A stretch of 64,000 nucleotides of DNA from Methanogenium cariaci JCM 10550 (GTDB taxonomy: Archaea > Halobacteriota > Methanomicrobia > Methanomicrobiales > Methanomicrobiaceae): contig NZ_BBBG01000002.1 of the NCBI RefSeq assembly GCF_001315945.1, positions 157,631-221,630 on the forward strand, read 5' to 3'. Shown piece after piece: positions 19,630 through 29,518 of the stretch. The notes beneath the pieces were generated by a model. The model was not told where the DNA came from. It made no database searches and saw only the letters and a list, made by a program, of their open reading frames with translations. Position 1 is the stretch's first letter; each line of letters starts with the position of its first letter. The translations under genes and the position numbers were made by a program.

Positions 19630-21883
19630 ATGAACCGATCAGGCACACATGATCCCGGCACTCCGGGAGAGGTATTTTCAGAGAACCGGCACTTTATTGC
19701 GGTTCTTGTTTTGATCATTGCAGGGGTGTGGCTCACTTCCCTTTACCGCTTCCTGCTCTTCCATGTGATCGCTGAGATCTGTTCCATTCTTATCGCGGGG
19801 GTCATATTTCTCATTGCGTGGAATGCACGCCGGTATCTGCAGAACAATTATCTGCTCCTGTTGGGGATCGCCTATCTCTTCATCGGCGGTATCGATTTCA
19901 TTCACACACTGGCCTATGCGGGAATGAATATCTTCATTGGCTATGGTGCCAATCTGCCGACCCAGCTCTGGATTATCGCCCGCTATATGGAAGCGGTCAC
20001 TTTGCTTGTTGCACCCCTGATGTTTGGCCGGACGCTGAGGCCATACCGGGTGTTCGGCCTCTATGCAACGGCGACAGCCGTGCTCGTTACCGCTGCATTT
20101 GTGCCCGGTCTCTTTCCTGCATGCTATGTGGAGGGGTCAGGTCTCACACCCTTCAAGATCATGAGTGAGTATGTCATCTGTATCCTCCTTGTGGGGGGCA
20201 TTGTTTTGCTCTGGCGGAATCGTGACCACTTTGAAGAGGACACCTTCCGGCTGGTCGTGGCATCCATCGTCTGCACCATCTGTGCCGAACTGGTATTCAC
20301 CTTCTATACCAGTGTCTATGGGTTTCCGAATCTGGTGGGACACCTCTTTAAGCTGGCATCCTTTGCGCTGATCTATCAGGCACTCATCGTTTCCGCATTC
20401 CGGCGTCCGTTTGATACGGTATTTCGTGAACTCCGGCAGAGCGAAGAAGAGGTCAGAAAGGAGCGTGACCACCTTCAGCAGTATCTGGACATCGCGGCGG
20501 TCATCTTTATCGTCATTGACCGGAATGGTAACGTACAGCTCATCAACCGGAAAGGGGGGGTGGAAATTCTCGGGTATCCCCCGGAGGAGATCATCGGGAA
20601 AAACTGGTATGCCACCTTTCTGCCTTCCCCGGTCAGAGATGAGGTGAGTCGCCGCCTCGGGCACCTGATGGCAGAAGACATCCGGCCCGGTGACGAGATT
20701 GCCGAGAATCTGGTGCTCACGAAGGAGGGAGAGTACCGGAGAATCCTCTGGCACAATACGGTGATACGCGACGCGGGGGGGGATGATCACGGGCACCTGA
20801 GTTCCGGCGAGGATGTCACCGACATTCGTGAGGCAGAACGCGATCTTCATCTGAAGAATGCGGCGATCGAGGCGACACAAAGTGGCATTGCCCTGCTTTC
20901 GATGGATGGCACCGTGCGCTATGCGAATGCGGCACTCACAAAGATGATCGGGTATCAGGATGAGATTGCGCTGGTGGGGGGGCGCTCCATCACTGATCTC
21001 GGTGAGAACCGGGACCAGATTGAGGCCGCGTTCAATGAGCTCATCAGGACCGGGAGCTGGTTCGGGGGGGAACAGCACGGAAAAAAGGCAGATGGAGAAC
21101 CGATTTATCTGCTGATCTCAGCCACGGTCATATCCGACAATCGTGGAGAACCGGTACATATCGTGGTATCGTTCATGGACATCACGGAGATGCATCGCTA
21201 CCGGGTGGCATTGGGAGAGGTAAACAGGAAACTGAATGTCCTCTCATCTCTGACCCGGCATGATATTCTGAACCAGCTGCAGGTGCTGCTCTCCTACACC
21301 GAACTGCTTGAGGAAATTACGCCGGATGACACACCGGGTCATGCGTATATCGGGGGGGAACTGTTTGAAGCGACCAGACGGATTTACTCACAGATTACGT
21401 TCACCCGTGATTACCAGGACCTTGGTGTTGAGGCACCCCCGGTGGCAGGTGGTGCATGATGTCTGTGAAGAGGGCGCCGATGGCATTGACCGCGATGCAA
21501 TACGGGTATCCTGCAACACGGGGGGGTTGCTGGACATCTATGCCGATACGATGTTTGTAAAGGTATTCTACAACCTCTTTGACAATGCGGTCCGGCATGG
21601 TGATACCGTCACCGAAATTGACGTTACGTTCACTGAAGAACCGGACGGTTCCGGCATTCTCTCGGTTGCGGATAACGGGGGGGTAGGGGGGGTGCCGGAG
21701 AACCAGAAGGAGCGGATTTTTGAACGGGGCGTCGGGTCGAATACTGGCCTTGGTCTCTTTATCATCGGTGAAGTGTTGGGTATCACGGGGGGGTGCTCGA
21801 TCACCGAGACCGGGAAAGAGGGTGAGGGCGCTTGTTTCTCGATTCATATTCCGGCAGGCACCTGGCGCTATGGGCAACCCTGA
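19630..21883 (+). CDS. Membrane-bound MASE3-PAS-PAS sensor histidine kinase
   Basis: The N-terminal 250 residues hold about seven to eight membrane helices of the MASE3 sensor type (IAYLFIGGIDFIHTLAYAGM and NLPTQLWIIARYMEA are characteristic). A coiled-coil EEEVRKERDHLQQYL and two PAS domains follow (about 285-400 and 410-525). The H-box TRHDILNQ is near residue 541. The ATP-binding domain continues in another frame as NLFDNAVRHGDTVTEI, DNGGVGGVPENQKERIFERG and GLGLFIIGEVL. Only one break is needed, near 21437 in a C5 run. The protein ends at 21883. Start ATG 19630 follows ggagggtgaag at a normal distance. MASE3 ligands are not established. Confidence 0.93.
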
Positions 21884-21929
21884 CCGGTGGTCTTTTCCGG
21901 GAGGGGGACAGGAATAGGATCGGGGGGTC

Positions 21930-22847
21930 ATGATTCAGGAGAATGTACTGGAAAAGCGGGTGGTGCATACGGCACAGGGTGACTTTACCTTCACCCTGTT
22001 CAGTGGAGATCTCACTCATCTCTATCCCGGCATGGTGCGGTATCGGGTGTGCGTCACTGATGCAATGGACCGGACGGTGACAGAGTATTTCTCAAATACG
22101 TTTGAGTATACACCGGTAATGGAGCTGGATGCAAAGACCGCCGCAATAAACGTATTAAATGAGTGGGAGCGAGGATTTTCCCGTCACCCTGTTGACATGC
22201 TGGAGTATTTCAGCCGTCTGCATCCCCGCTGCCTGCCTGCCGCAGAGGCAACGGATGTCGTTGTCATACAGGGAAGTCCCCCCCGGCCTGACGCAACTGC
22301 GGTGAGATTGCACGGTGGATTGCAACGGAAACAGCCCGGATGGGGGGGGCTACTGTGCAGGTCATATACCCGGATGATATGGACATCCGGTCCTGTATCG
22401 GGTGTTACCAGTGTTATAATTCTGGGTTCTGCACCTTTGCTGATGATATGGATGAGGTCTTTGCCATGGTGCAGCGCTGCCGGGTGCTGGCGGTCTGTGC
22501 CCCCCCTGTCTACTCCTGCAGTGTCCCCCCCGGTGCCCTGAAGATTCTTATCGACCGGTTTCTGGCATATGATGCACACCGGCACGTCGTTGAAGAGGTT
22601 GCGGGTCATCAGGCGGGCCTCTTCTTTGGTGTATGTGGCCGGGACGGGGGACGCGAATTTTATTCCCCCCCTGCGTGAGATTGCAACGGCGTTTTTTGCG
22701 ATGGCGGGTATGCCGCTCACCGGCACGGCATGGGCGGACGGGATGGATCAGAGACGGGACGTCCGGCAGGTATCCGGGTTCACCCATGAGGTGCAGGAGA
22801 CTGTGCGCCGGGCACTGGAACAGACCGGAAGCAGTGAGAAGGAATAA
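21930..22847 (+). CDS. Flavodoxin-fold FMN-dependent NAD(P)H reductase with N-terminal extension
   Basis: Residues about 110-300 form an NADPH-dependent FMN reductase: the FMN loop VVVIQGSPRPD (observed with an extra Pro at a C7 run), SCIGCYQCYNSGFC, FADDMDEVFAMV, CAPPVYSCSVPGALKILIDR and HQAGLFFGVCG, ending ETVRRALEQTG. The first ~105 residues (GDFTFTLFSGDLTHLYPGMVRYRV and so on) form a beta-rich extension I do not recognise. Breaks lie near 22285, 22340 and 22645-22670, all at heptamers. The motif CxxCxxC suggests the iron-sulfur flavoprotein-like branch, but a full cluster motif is not certain. It follows the sensor kinase by 46 bp. Confidence 0.8.
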
Positions 22848-22908
22848 TTCCGGAGATATCTGTCAGGGATCGTTTACCTTTATTACCTCCCGGAACATCT
22901 GGAATCGT

Positions 22909-23251
22909 ATGAAGGTCACAGATATTGCCACCCTGCCAATAGGCAAAAACCCGCACCATGTGGATGCCCGTGTAGCATATGACACCGAACACGCAGTGGC
23001 GGTGGTCATCACCCTGCAGCCGGGTGAGGAACTCAAAAAGCACATCACCCCGGTCGATGTATTCTTCTATGTCCTCGAAGGAACCGGAGTCGTTGAGATT
23101 GGGGGGGATGAGGAGGAAGAGGTGGGAAGGGACATGCTCGTTGAGAGTCCGGCACACATACCCCCACCGCTGGTTCAACCGGAGCGATGCTCTCTTTCGG
23201 GTGCTGGTTGTGAAGGTGCCGAAACCTACAAAAGGGACTCAGATGCTCTGA
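22909..23251 (+). CDS. Small cupin-domain protein
   Basis: About 113 residues. Cupin motif 1 is seen as LQPGEELKKHITPVDVFFYVLEG, with GVVEIG after it, and motif 2 as DMLVESPAHIPHRWFNRSD once a frame change near 23160 (C5 run) is corrected. It ends KVPKPTKGTQML. One His of the first motif and one of the second are visible, so metal binding is possible but not assured. Its neighbours are redox and small-molecule genes, and no specific role can be assigned. Confidence 0.8.
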
Positions 23252-23488
23252 CAGATCTTGAAGAACAGGAAATCGGGGGGGATTTTTTGACGGGAACCGT
23301 CAACCCTATTGTTTCAGGCCAAAATCATCCTCTTTATTTTCCCTCCGCATCAACCATAATGCAATGTACCTTTTCCGCACTCCGGTGTGTATGTCTGCTC
23401 TGACAGGGCTATATTTGCCGTTAACCGGCAGAGAGATGAGGATATCCGGGTTTTCGGTGATTGGCAGGTGATCGGTAAAGACCATGCC

Positions 23489-24176
23489 ATGCTCTCTATG
23501 GCAGCAGCACTGCTCTGTGTTTCTCCGTTTTTATCGGTAGATGTCACGATGGAATATCTTGAGAGCTGCATCTATTTTCTGGCGGGGGGGTCTTTGTGGG
23601 CAGTTATCTGCCGGATGCCGATGTTGCCGCCGCAAAAGAGCTTCGTCCACGGAAGGTGAAATGGTTTAGCTATTCTATTCTCAGCATCGTCATGATGCGG
23701 GTGATGGGTATCGTCTACCGGTTAATGGGGATGCGGTTTAACGGGCACCACCGGCGTTCCTTTCATACCATATTCGGGATTACTATCGCAGTGGTGCTCC
23801 TTGCAGCGCCTGCATGGTTTATCCTCACCAGTCTTGGCTGGTGGTCAGATGTATTCATCTTCATATATGTGGGGGGGCTGCTCTGCGGAGCCCTTTTCCA
23901 TCTGGCAGAGGACTGCTGCACCGTAAATGGCCTGAAGCTTTTCTGCCGTTTTTATCCCTGCACCTGAGGGGCGGCATCACTACCGGCGATTACAAAGACA
24001 AGCGACCGGAATGGTATACAAAATGTCTGGTAGGCATGGCATCACTGGTCATCGCAGCGGAGTATGTGTATCACATCCCGGCAGGCAGTCTCTTTCTCCC
24101 GGTGCTGGGTGTGGTTGCTCTTTCCGGAATCATCTTCTATATCATCTCGCAGCGTCCGCATGCCCGAAGAAAGTGA
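23489..24176 (+). CDS. DUF457/YdjM-like membrane-bound metal-dependent hydrolase, frame broken
   Basis: Multi-pass membrane protein, about 225 residues. The family signature GSYLPDADVAAAKEL follows the first helix. HHRRSFHTIFGI provides the conserved His cluster, and a C-terminal GALFHLAEDCCTVNGLKLFCRFYP matches the H-x3-D-x2-T-x2-G pattern. Later helices are VGMASLVIAAEYVY and VALSGIIFYIISQ. Breaks lie near 23588 (G7 run) and near 23968. The ATG at 23489 gives the usual short N-terminus, while the frame is open back to 23387. Family members are annotated as LexA-regulated inner-membrane hydrolases. The substrate is unknown. Confidence 0.75.
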
Positions 24177-24320
24177 GCCGATTTTTTTGGCAGACTACGA
24201 TGACGATGGAATCTTTCCTGTGGATGGGCCCCCATCCCCGTGCAACCATTTATTGCAGGCCTGAGCCAAATACCGGGTATCACGGTATGCATGCAGGCAT
24301 ACAGTAGGTGGAATATTTTT

Positions 24321-24659
24321 ATGACAGGGAATAATCGGGATGAACTCAAAGGCAGGGTTCTGCACCTCGCGGACCTCGTGGAGTATCAGGATGGTGCGGT
24401 CGCGAGCCGGATGGTCGTAAACAAGCCGGTGGGTACAATCACCCTCTTTTCGTTTGATGAGGACGAGGGACTGAGTGAACATACCGCCCCCCCCTACGAT
24501 GCGGTGGTTACGATTCTGGACGGAGAGTGTGAGGTCTGGTTGTCCGGGGAGACCTATGCCATGAAAACGGGTGACACGATCATCTTCCCGGCCAATGCAC
24601 CACATGCCCTCTCTGCGGTGACACAGTTCAAGATGATGCTGGTGATGATCCGGGAGTAG
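24321..24659 (+). CDS. Cupin-domain protein
   Basis: An intact 112-residue frame from ATG 24321. It has LFSFDEDEGLSEHTAPYDAV (motif 1, key residues E-x-x-H), LDGECEVWLSGE, and GDTIIFPANAPHAL (motif 2, His present), then FKMMLVMIRE. This is the common archaeal single-domain cupin layout. Upstream open frame to 24240 lacks similarity. A C7 run adds one Pro in motif 1. Role unknown. Confidence 0.85.
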   Translation: MTGNNRDELKGRVLHLADLVEYQDGAVASRMVVNKPVGTITLFSFDEDEGLSEHTAPPYDAVVTILDGECEVWLSGETYAMKTGDTIIFPANAPHALSAVTQFKMMLVMIRE

Positions 24660-24716
24660 ATGAGAGGATCAATTGTGACGGGACAAAGAATGAGGTGAGA
24701 TAGGATATGCCAGACG

Positions 24717-24989
24717 ATGAAGGGGGAATACTGTACCGTCTGCGGCGGGATGGTTCCGAAGGCAGGCGATGTGCAACAGATCACGGTGGATGGAAAGGCT
24801 GTCGGTATCAGCGGGCTTGACCAGATCCTGAAACAGGTGGCGGAGATGGAGTTTTCCGGTCCGTTGCAGGTGAAAGCGGCCCTCCTTACGGCAGTGAAGG
24901 CGGCGAACTATGTCCCGACAAAGAAGGCGGAAGCGTATCGGGATGCCCTTTACGGTGAGTACCTCCGGTATATGGAGTCGGTTAGGTGA
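24717..24989 (+). CDS. Small CxxC protein of unknown function conserved in methanogens
   Basis: About 90 residues. Starts MKGEYCTVCGG with a single CxxC, then VQQITVDGKAVGISGLDQIL, AALLTAVKAANYVPTKKAEAYRDALYGEYLR. I recall similar short proteins in methanogens, but no function can be stated. The ribosome-binding sequence gaggtgag fits ATG 24707 better than 24717, and removing one G from the G5 run at 24721 would join the two, giving an N-terminus MPDDEG. The single CxxC could bind zinc as a dimer or act in redox. Confidence 0.65.
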   Translation: MKGEYCTVCGGMVPKAGDVQQITVDGKAVGISGLDQILKQVAEMEFSGPLQVKAALLTAVKAANYVPTKKAEAYRDALYGEYLRYMESVR

Positions 24990-25192
24990 TTGGATGGAGG
25001 GCAGGGCACTCCTGAAAAGCTTTTGTTCTGTCCTCTGGAAGTCGGTAATCACCCTGCACGGATGTTCCTCTATTTCCTGCAGCCGATTACGTTCAATGAG
25101 TCGGTGTTCCGGAACTGGTTTGAGGAAAAAAATAAACGGTGATGAGTTGCCTTTCTCATCCCATTCCTGAAACCCACAGATTTTTCAGATGT

Positions 25193-25528
25193 TCATTCGC
25201 CGCTGACCACTTTTAGTCCGATAATCCCTGATATGATGAGAAGCAGGCAGAGTATTCGCAGCAGATCCCGTGATTCCCCCCCGAAGAGATATATGCCTAA
25301 GATGACCGTCCCCCCCACTGCGCCGATTCCTGTCCAGACGGCATAGGCAGTGCCGATGGGAAGGTCTGTGAGCGATTTTGAGAGAAAATAAAAACTGCCT
25401 GCCATCAGGGCGATGGTGACAACAGACGGTACAAGGCGTGAGAACCCTTCGGTATATTTGAGACCGATGGCCCATCCGGTCTCCATGGCACCTGCCACCA
25501 GAAGGGAGATCCATGCATTTACTGTCAT
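25193..25528 (-). CDS. SMR-family efflux protein, SugE/Gdx-like guanidinium exporter type
   Basis: 111 residues with four membrane helices, the standard SMR length. The helix-1 motif [15 protein letters not shown] contains the essential Glu and the WAxGLKYT signature of the Gdx/SugE branch. [16 protein letters not shown] is the helix-3 signature, and the last helix is [18 protein letters not shown]. Gdx proteins export guanidinium by proton exchange as dual-topology dimers. I see no guanidine riboswitch upstream in the 122-bp divergent region shared with the AhpD-like gene. Confidence 0.92.
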   Translation of the reverse strand: MTVNAWISLLVAGAMETGWAIGLKYTEGFSRLVPSVVTIALMAGSFYFLSKSLTDLPIGTAYAVWTGIGAVGGTVILGIYLFGGESRDLLRILCLLLIISGIIGLKVVSGE

Positions 25529-25650
25529 GCCCTGTTTATCTGTTGTGTGGGTGGATGGAGCTTTTCATTCTTCTGAAATACTGGCAGGGATATGCAGAAC
25601 TGAGTGGGTGCATCTATGGTGGAGTATGATAAAAATCTACAGGATATCAT

Positions 25651-26058
25651 ATGAATCCAGAGACACAGACAACAATTGACGAATTCCTCGGCAAAAAAGA
25701 AGACGTGTGCGACGGTATCATGGATGATTTTAAGCAGACCCTCGGGCTTGTCCCCCCCTTTATCCTGCCCATCCTCAGGGAACGACCTGATTCCTTTGCA
25801 TTCAATGGACTTGGGGATTTATATACATTTAACCCGGAGTCAATGGATCGCAAAACTGCAGAGCTGGCTGCGGTATCTGCCGCTGCCGCTATCGGTGCGG
25901 ATGCCTGCCTGAAGGTGCATATCGGTGCTGCCCTTAGTGAGGGTGCCACCCGTGAACAGATCCGGGATACCATCAGCATTGCAGCACTCATCGGCAAGAC
26001 CGGCATCCTCGGCGCATCGTTCCGGGTGATGAATAAGGCCATTCCCGACGAGGAGTAA
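25651..26058 (+). CDS. Carboxymuconolactone decarboxylase / AhpD-like family protein
   Basis: Intact 135-residue frame. The core DRKTAELAAVSAAAAIGADACLKVHI and ALSEGATREQIRDTISIA is the CMD domain. The second Cys of the AhpD CxxC motif is absent: the segment reads A-C-L-K-V-H, so the peroxiredoxin-reductase activity of AhpD is unlikely. Members of this branch are often called alkylhydroperoxidase-like without evidence. The gene stands alone between divergent and convergent neighbours. Confidence 0.85.
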   Translation: MNPETQTTIDEFLGKKEDVCDGIMDDFKQTLGLVPPFILPILRERPDSFAFNGLGDLYTFNPESMDRKTAELAAVSAAAAIGADACLKVHIGAALSEGATREQIRDTISIAALIGKTGILGASFRVMNKAIPDEE

Positions 26059-26077
26059 TCCGGGAATCATCGGTGCT

Positions 26078-26385
26078 TCAGCCGGATTGATTCCTAAACT
26101 GGCCGTTTGCTGTCCGTGGATGCCTGACGGCGGGCGGCCTTCCTTTTACCCTGCTGTCTTCTCCTCCCACATGCCGGTTCGGGGGATTTTTTCTGTAGCA
26201 CCGTTTTACTGCGGCCCAGGCGACGCGGTGGGCGGTCTCTTCTTGGCTTTCTTCTCCCTGGCGTTTTTTGGGTCTGCATACTCCTTCCAGGCGTTGTCGA
26301 ATGCAGCCAGGTAAATTTCCTGTGCATGCAGCGGCAGGTGTGACTTTACCCGTGTCGGAAGCTCTGTTATTTGTTCATACGGCAT
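26078..26385 (-). CDS. ChaB family protein, frame broken
   Basis: On the minus strand from ATG 26385 the frame reads MPYEQITELPTRVKSHLP, LHAQEIYLAAFDNAWKEYAD and then, after a one-base frame change near 26220-26240, EETAHRVAWAAVKRCYRKN. This is the ChaB pattern (MPY...LP..V...LP.HAQ.I...AFN.A...Y, then ETAHRVAWAAVK). The break does not coincide with a G/C run. The tail after YRKN is unlike the family and may read beyond the real end. ChaB was named as a regulator of cation transport in bacteria, and its archaeal role is not established. Confidence 0.8.
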
Positions 26386-26512
26386 TGTATTGTCCTCTCT
26401 CTCTCTGGTATCTCAGGAGATGGATGAACCGGAATAATAAAACATCTTTGCCGTGCACTATGTTTCCCACCGGGTGGCCGGTGGCAGAAAGGAATTATAC
26501 GTTCCTCTTTTC

Positions 26513-27481
26513 TCACCACACGAAGGAGAGGGCGGCCACGATGGCAATCATGACAACGACCCGGAGGCCGGTGGAGAGACCCTGAATAACGGCACCCGTC
26601 CGCGGGCCGAATATCGCTGCATAGGAGGTGCCGTACCAGCGTATGGCCCGGGTGACACTGGAGAGAATATTTCCCACAAGGAGGGTGAGGATGATCTCCT
26701 GCGGGGAGAGGGTACCTGCGACAAGAAGGGTCGAGGCGACGCTGGCGCCTGCAATGAACGAACCGAACTGGGCGGCGATGATCGCAAAACCTGCCGCAGG
26801 AATGGGGAAACAGGCACCAAAACCCTGCATCACGTCTGCCACCGTGTCAAAGAACCCGAGGCTGATGAAGACGGCCACAATAATAATCGTGGGCACACTG
26901 ATGATGAGGATGTGGCGCAGCGATGTGGCGGATGTTTTCATGGCCTTCTGTACTCCCTCTTTCCAGCCAGGCCGGGGGGGTGGTGGCGTGTTTGTCTCCT
27001 CTTCCGGTGTAGCGGGAACGGGTAGCATCCATCGCCCGGCGACCATGACGATGACAGTCTTGATGATGCCGACCACAACAAGGATGGCAAAGTAGACGAG
27101 GCCGGTGAGACCCAGGAGGGGGGGGACATACACCGGGAGAAGATAACGCCAGTGCATCATCACATTGGGAAAGGAGTTCATCAGGGCGGCGACCACCATC
27201 TCGCGACGGGTGATGATCCCGTCCCGGTGGTATTTGGCAAGCATCGCGTTTGCAGCCTTGGGGGGGGAGATGAATACCATCATGAAGGATATGCCGCATT
27301 CGTGGTGGAGGTTGGACCAGATGGTGAGGGGGGGCCGGGAGACACGGGATATCCGGGCGGTCGCATTGAATGCCATGATCAGCTCCGCTGCAAAGACCCC
27401 CCCTGCCACCATCATGGGGGGGATGGTGCGGATGAGGAGGTCAAGGGCGAGAAGGGCGGTCTCCTGGAGAAATGCGTTCAT
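26513..27481 (-). CDS. Nucleoside-recognition (Gate) domain membrane protein
   Basis: 322 residues in one open frame with about eight membrane helices in two halves separated by a charged linker near residue 175 (EEETNTPPPPRPGWKEG). Each half has the Gate-like arrangement, for example SFMMVFISPKAANAML with SFPNVMM in the first, and FGSFIAGASVASTLLVAGTLS in the second. Gate-domain membrane proteins are a varied group with unclear substrates. Pro-Pro and Arg-Pro pairs at C7 runs (HPPQ region, VYVPPLLG) may carry one extra residue. Confidence 0.8.
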   Translation of the reverse strand: MNAFLQETALLALDLLIRTIPPMMVAGGVFAAELIMAFNATARISRVSRPPLTIWSNLHHECGISFMMVFISPPKAANAMLAKYHRDGIITRREMVVAALMNSFPNVMMHWRYLLPVYVPPLLGLTGLVYFAILVVVGIIKTVIVMVAGRWMLPVPATPEEETNTPPPPRPGWKEGVQKAMKTSATSLRHILIISVPTIIIVAVFISLGFFDTVADVMQGFGACFPIPAAGFAIIAAQFGSFIAGASVASTLLVAGTLSPQEIILTLLVGNILSSVTRAIRWYGTSYAAIFGPRTGAVIQGLSTGLRVVVMIAIVAALSFVW

Positions 27482-27643
27482 GGTTCACGTCCGCTTGCAG
27501 TCATTTTTCCGGCTGGAGACGGGATGGTGATTTCTCTGTTGATCAGGTTAACACATCGTTCTGAATAATATCGGCATTTTACATACTTAATTTTACGATA
27601 TTGGATGGTTGCATTACAATTGGGCAAAACCGGGGGTGAACCG

Positions 27644-28306
27644 TCAACTATCTATCCGCAATATTCCGCCTGTCTCCTCTGCCTTGCCCCCCCTTTGGAC
27701 AAGGTCAGTACAAATCTCTGTGAACATCTCTGCATCAACAGTGATACAAAAGTCCTCTGTTAAGGCGGAAAGAATCTCTTCCACTGTGGCTGGGCCTTTT
27801 TTAAGGATTCGGATTACAAACCCGGAAATGTCCTCATAAACTGCCCACGGGTATATGATCCAGCGCCATTCTGTGATCAGCTCTGCGTAATAGTCCGGCC
27901 GGTATCCGGATGTTTGCTTGTGCTGGAGCACAGCCGTCCTGACCTCGGCGGCACCGCATTTCATGAGATAGGAGATAGCCACAGTCAGGGTGTCTCCGGT
28001 GTCAGTCACATCATCGACCACCAGCAGGCGGGCACTGGCGACATCAACTCCGAGGGGGAACCGGATGACCGTCTTTGATCTCTCTTCGGCAGCCACGCCC
28101 CAGTGCTCGATTTTGATGCTCGTGAGTATTTCATGCATAAGGTGGTCGCAGACTATCCGTGCCGGTACATACCCGCCCCCCCTCCCGATGGCAACCACCA
28201 GATCCGGCTGGTAGCCGGAGTCCCGGACTGCGTATGCAAGCCGCTGTGCCAGTGCACACGAATGTTCCCAACTGATGAGTTCGCAGGGGAAGGTGTCGGG
28301 CATCAT
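27644..28306 (-). CDS. Phosphoribosyltransferase family protein
   Basis: 220 residues. The type I PRTase core is visible as DLVVAIGRGGGYVPARIVCDHL, SIKIEHWG, and the PRPP loop RLLVVDDVTDTGDTL with two acidic residues. Archaeal relatives are annotated as hypoxanthine/xanthine-type PRTases. The C-terminal ~70 residues (GPATVEEILSALTEDFCITV) add a small winged-helix-like segment found in the archaeal branch. Base specificity cannot be read. Start 28306 or 28303 (tandem ATG). Confidence 0.85.
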   Translation of the reverse strand: MMPDTFPCELISWEHSCALAQRLAYAVRDSGYQPDLVVAIGRGGGYVPARIVCDHLMHEILTSIKIEHWGVAAEERSKTVIRFPLGVDVASARLLVVDDVTDTGDTLTVAISYLMKCGAAEVRTAVLQHKQTSGYRPDYYAELITEWRWIIYPWAVYEDISGFVIRILKKGPATVEEILSALTEDFCITVDAEMFTEICTDLVQRGGKAEETGGILRIDS

Positions 28307-28645
28307 TGATTGGGGATATGTGGTGGATGTTCAAATGTATTTGGGCGGGTGAATGGGTAGCGTGCAGGTGCATTTGATATTCGGTTATTCTGAAAAATCC
28401 GAGGTTTGTGGTAATTTTGAAAAATAATCGAAATTGTTTGGGCATTTGTTGATACCTACCAAAATGCAGAATTGATCATGGATACGTAAGAAATGGTCAT
28501 GTGTCATCTGCACCCGGCACCATCCCGGTGGGAATGGTGGGGATGTTCATGACTATGGCATCACACGGACTGCACCGGTGCTGAAGTGCGGGGGGGCGGT
28601 AACGCCCAGCCGTTGTGTGTGCCGGCAGTCCGTCATCATATGTTC
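28307..28645. promoter_or_regulatory. Upstream region of the first feo cassette
   Basis: No gene seen. AT-rich sequence near 28385-28450 is a plausible promoter for the divergent PRTase or for feo. An imperfect inverted repeat (caccatccc and gggaatggtg, about 28513-28536) lies about 110 bases before feoA and is a candidate operator for the DtxR-like repressor encoded in the cassette. Neither has independent support. Confidence 0.3.
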
Positions 28646-28894
28646 ATGAGGATACATCATGCAAAAAAGTTATTAGATCTTGAATTCGGCGACATGGCTG
28701 TCGTCCGTGAGATCCACACGCCACCCCATGACCTGAACTGTATGGGGGGGCTTCGGGTAGGCAAGGAACTGAAGATGGTTACCAAACAACCCATCAAAGG
28801 GCCGGTGGTCGTCCTGCTCGGTGAGGTGGAGATTGCCATGGGCCCAGATATGGCAGCAGAGATTCTCGTTGACGTCATCGGGAAGGATGCATAA
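28646..28894 (+). CDS. feoA: FeoA-domain protein, cassette 1
   Basis: About 82 residues, the SH3-like FeoA fold that partners FeoB in ferrous iron uptake. Shows GDMAVVREIHTP, LNCMGGLRVGKELKMV, QPIKGPVVVLLGEVEIAM. The Gly-Gly in CMGGLRVG comes from a G7 run, whereas the paralogue at 33413 has CMGLRVG. This is direct evidence for a 3-base artefact. ATG 28646 matches the paralogue's start. 11 bp before the FeoB GTPase gene. Confidence 0.9.
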   Translation: MRIHHAKKLLDLEFGDMAVVREIHTPPHDLNCMGGLRVGKELKMVTKQPIKGPVVVLLGEVEIAMGPDMAAEILVDVIGKDA

Positions 28895-28905
28895 CGGAGA
28901 CCAAT

Positions 28906-29514
28906 ATGGCAGATGCGACAAAGAACAAAAGAACGGTTCTCATGGTCGGCAACCCGAACGTTGGTAAGAGTGCTCTTTTTAACCGTATGACCGGATCAAA
29001 TGCCGTGGTTTCAAACTATCCCGGTACGACCGTTGACTTTACCAGAGGTACGCTCATCGAGGGACGACAGGAATACGAGATCATTGATGTGCCCGGCACT
29101 TACTCGCTGGAACCAAGGGACGCAGCAGAGGAGGTGGCAGTCCGGATGCTCAGGGATTATCCGGATGCCATCGTGATGATCGTGTTTGATGCAACGAAGA
29201 TTGACCGGGGGGGTCTCTACATCGCCCTTGAAGTGATGGAACGGGGCATGCCCTGTATTGTCGCGGTCAATATGATGGACGCTGCCCATGACAAGAAGAT
29301 CACGGTGGACACCGCAGGTCTCCAGCGGGTGCTGGGTGTGCCGGTCGTTTCGACAACTGCCATCAGCGGCGAAGGCGTCCGCGAACTGGCGGAGCAGATG
29401 CGTAAGGCGCAGACAGCAGATCTTGATTCTGTTGTAAAACGGCTAAAGGGTGAAGAACCGGCAAAAAAGTCCGTTGGCGGATGTGGTGGCTGTGGTGGCT
29501 GCGGGGGGTGCTGA
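28906..29514 (+). CDS. feoB: FeoB GTPase domain as a separate protein, cassette 1
   Basis: About 202 residues, only the cytoplasmic G-protein part of FeoB. P-loop GNPNVGKSALFNRMTG, switch I PGTTVDFTRG, DVPGTYSLEPRD (G3) and VNMMD (G4 variant of NKxD, here N-M-M-D) are visible. It ends with a Cys/Gly-rich tail, VGGCGGCGGCGGC, and a TGA. The next ORF, carrying the first permease helix, begins four bases later in a different frame. The same arrangement occurs in cassette 2, so the split is genuine. The tail may bind metal. Confidence 0.93.
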   Translation: MADATKNKRTVLMVGNPNVGKSALFNRMTGSNAVVSNYPGTTVDFTRGTLIEGRQEYEIIDVPGTYSLEPRDAAEEVAVRMLRDYPDAIVMIVFDATKIDRGGLYIALEVMERGMPCIVAVNMMDAAHDKKITVDTAGLQRVLGVPVVSTTAISGEGVRELAEQMRKAQTADLDSVVKRLKGEEPAKKSVGGCGGCGGCGGC

Positions 29515-29518
29515 ACCT

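Noticed and set aside
24990..25141. Possible C-terminal fragment with MFLYFLQPITFNES and FRNWFEEKNKR
   Set aside because: The ending looks protein-like, but no start or family could be identified and only 26 codons are continuous from an ATG.
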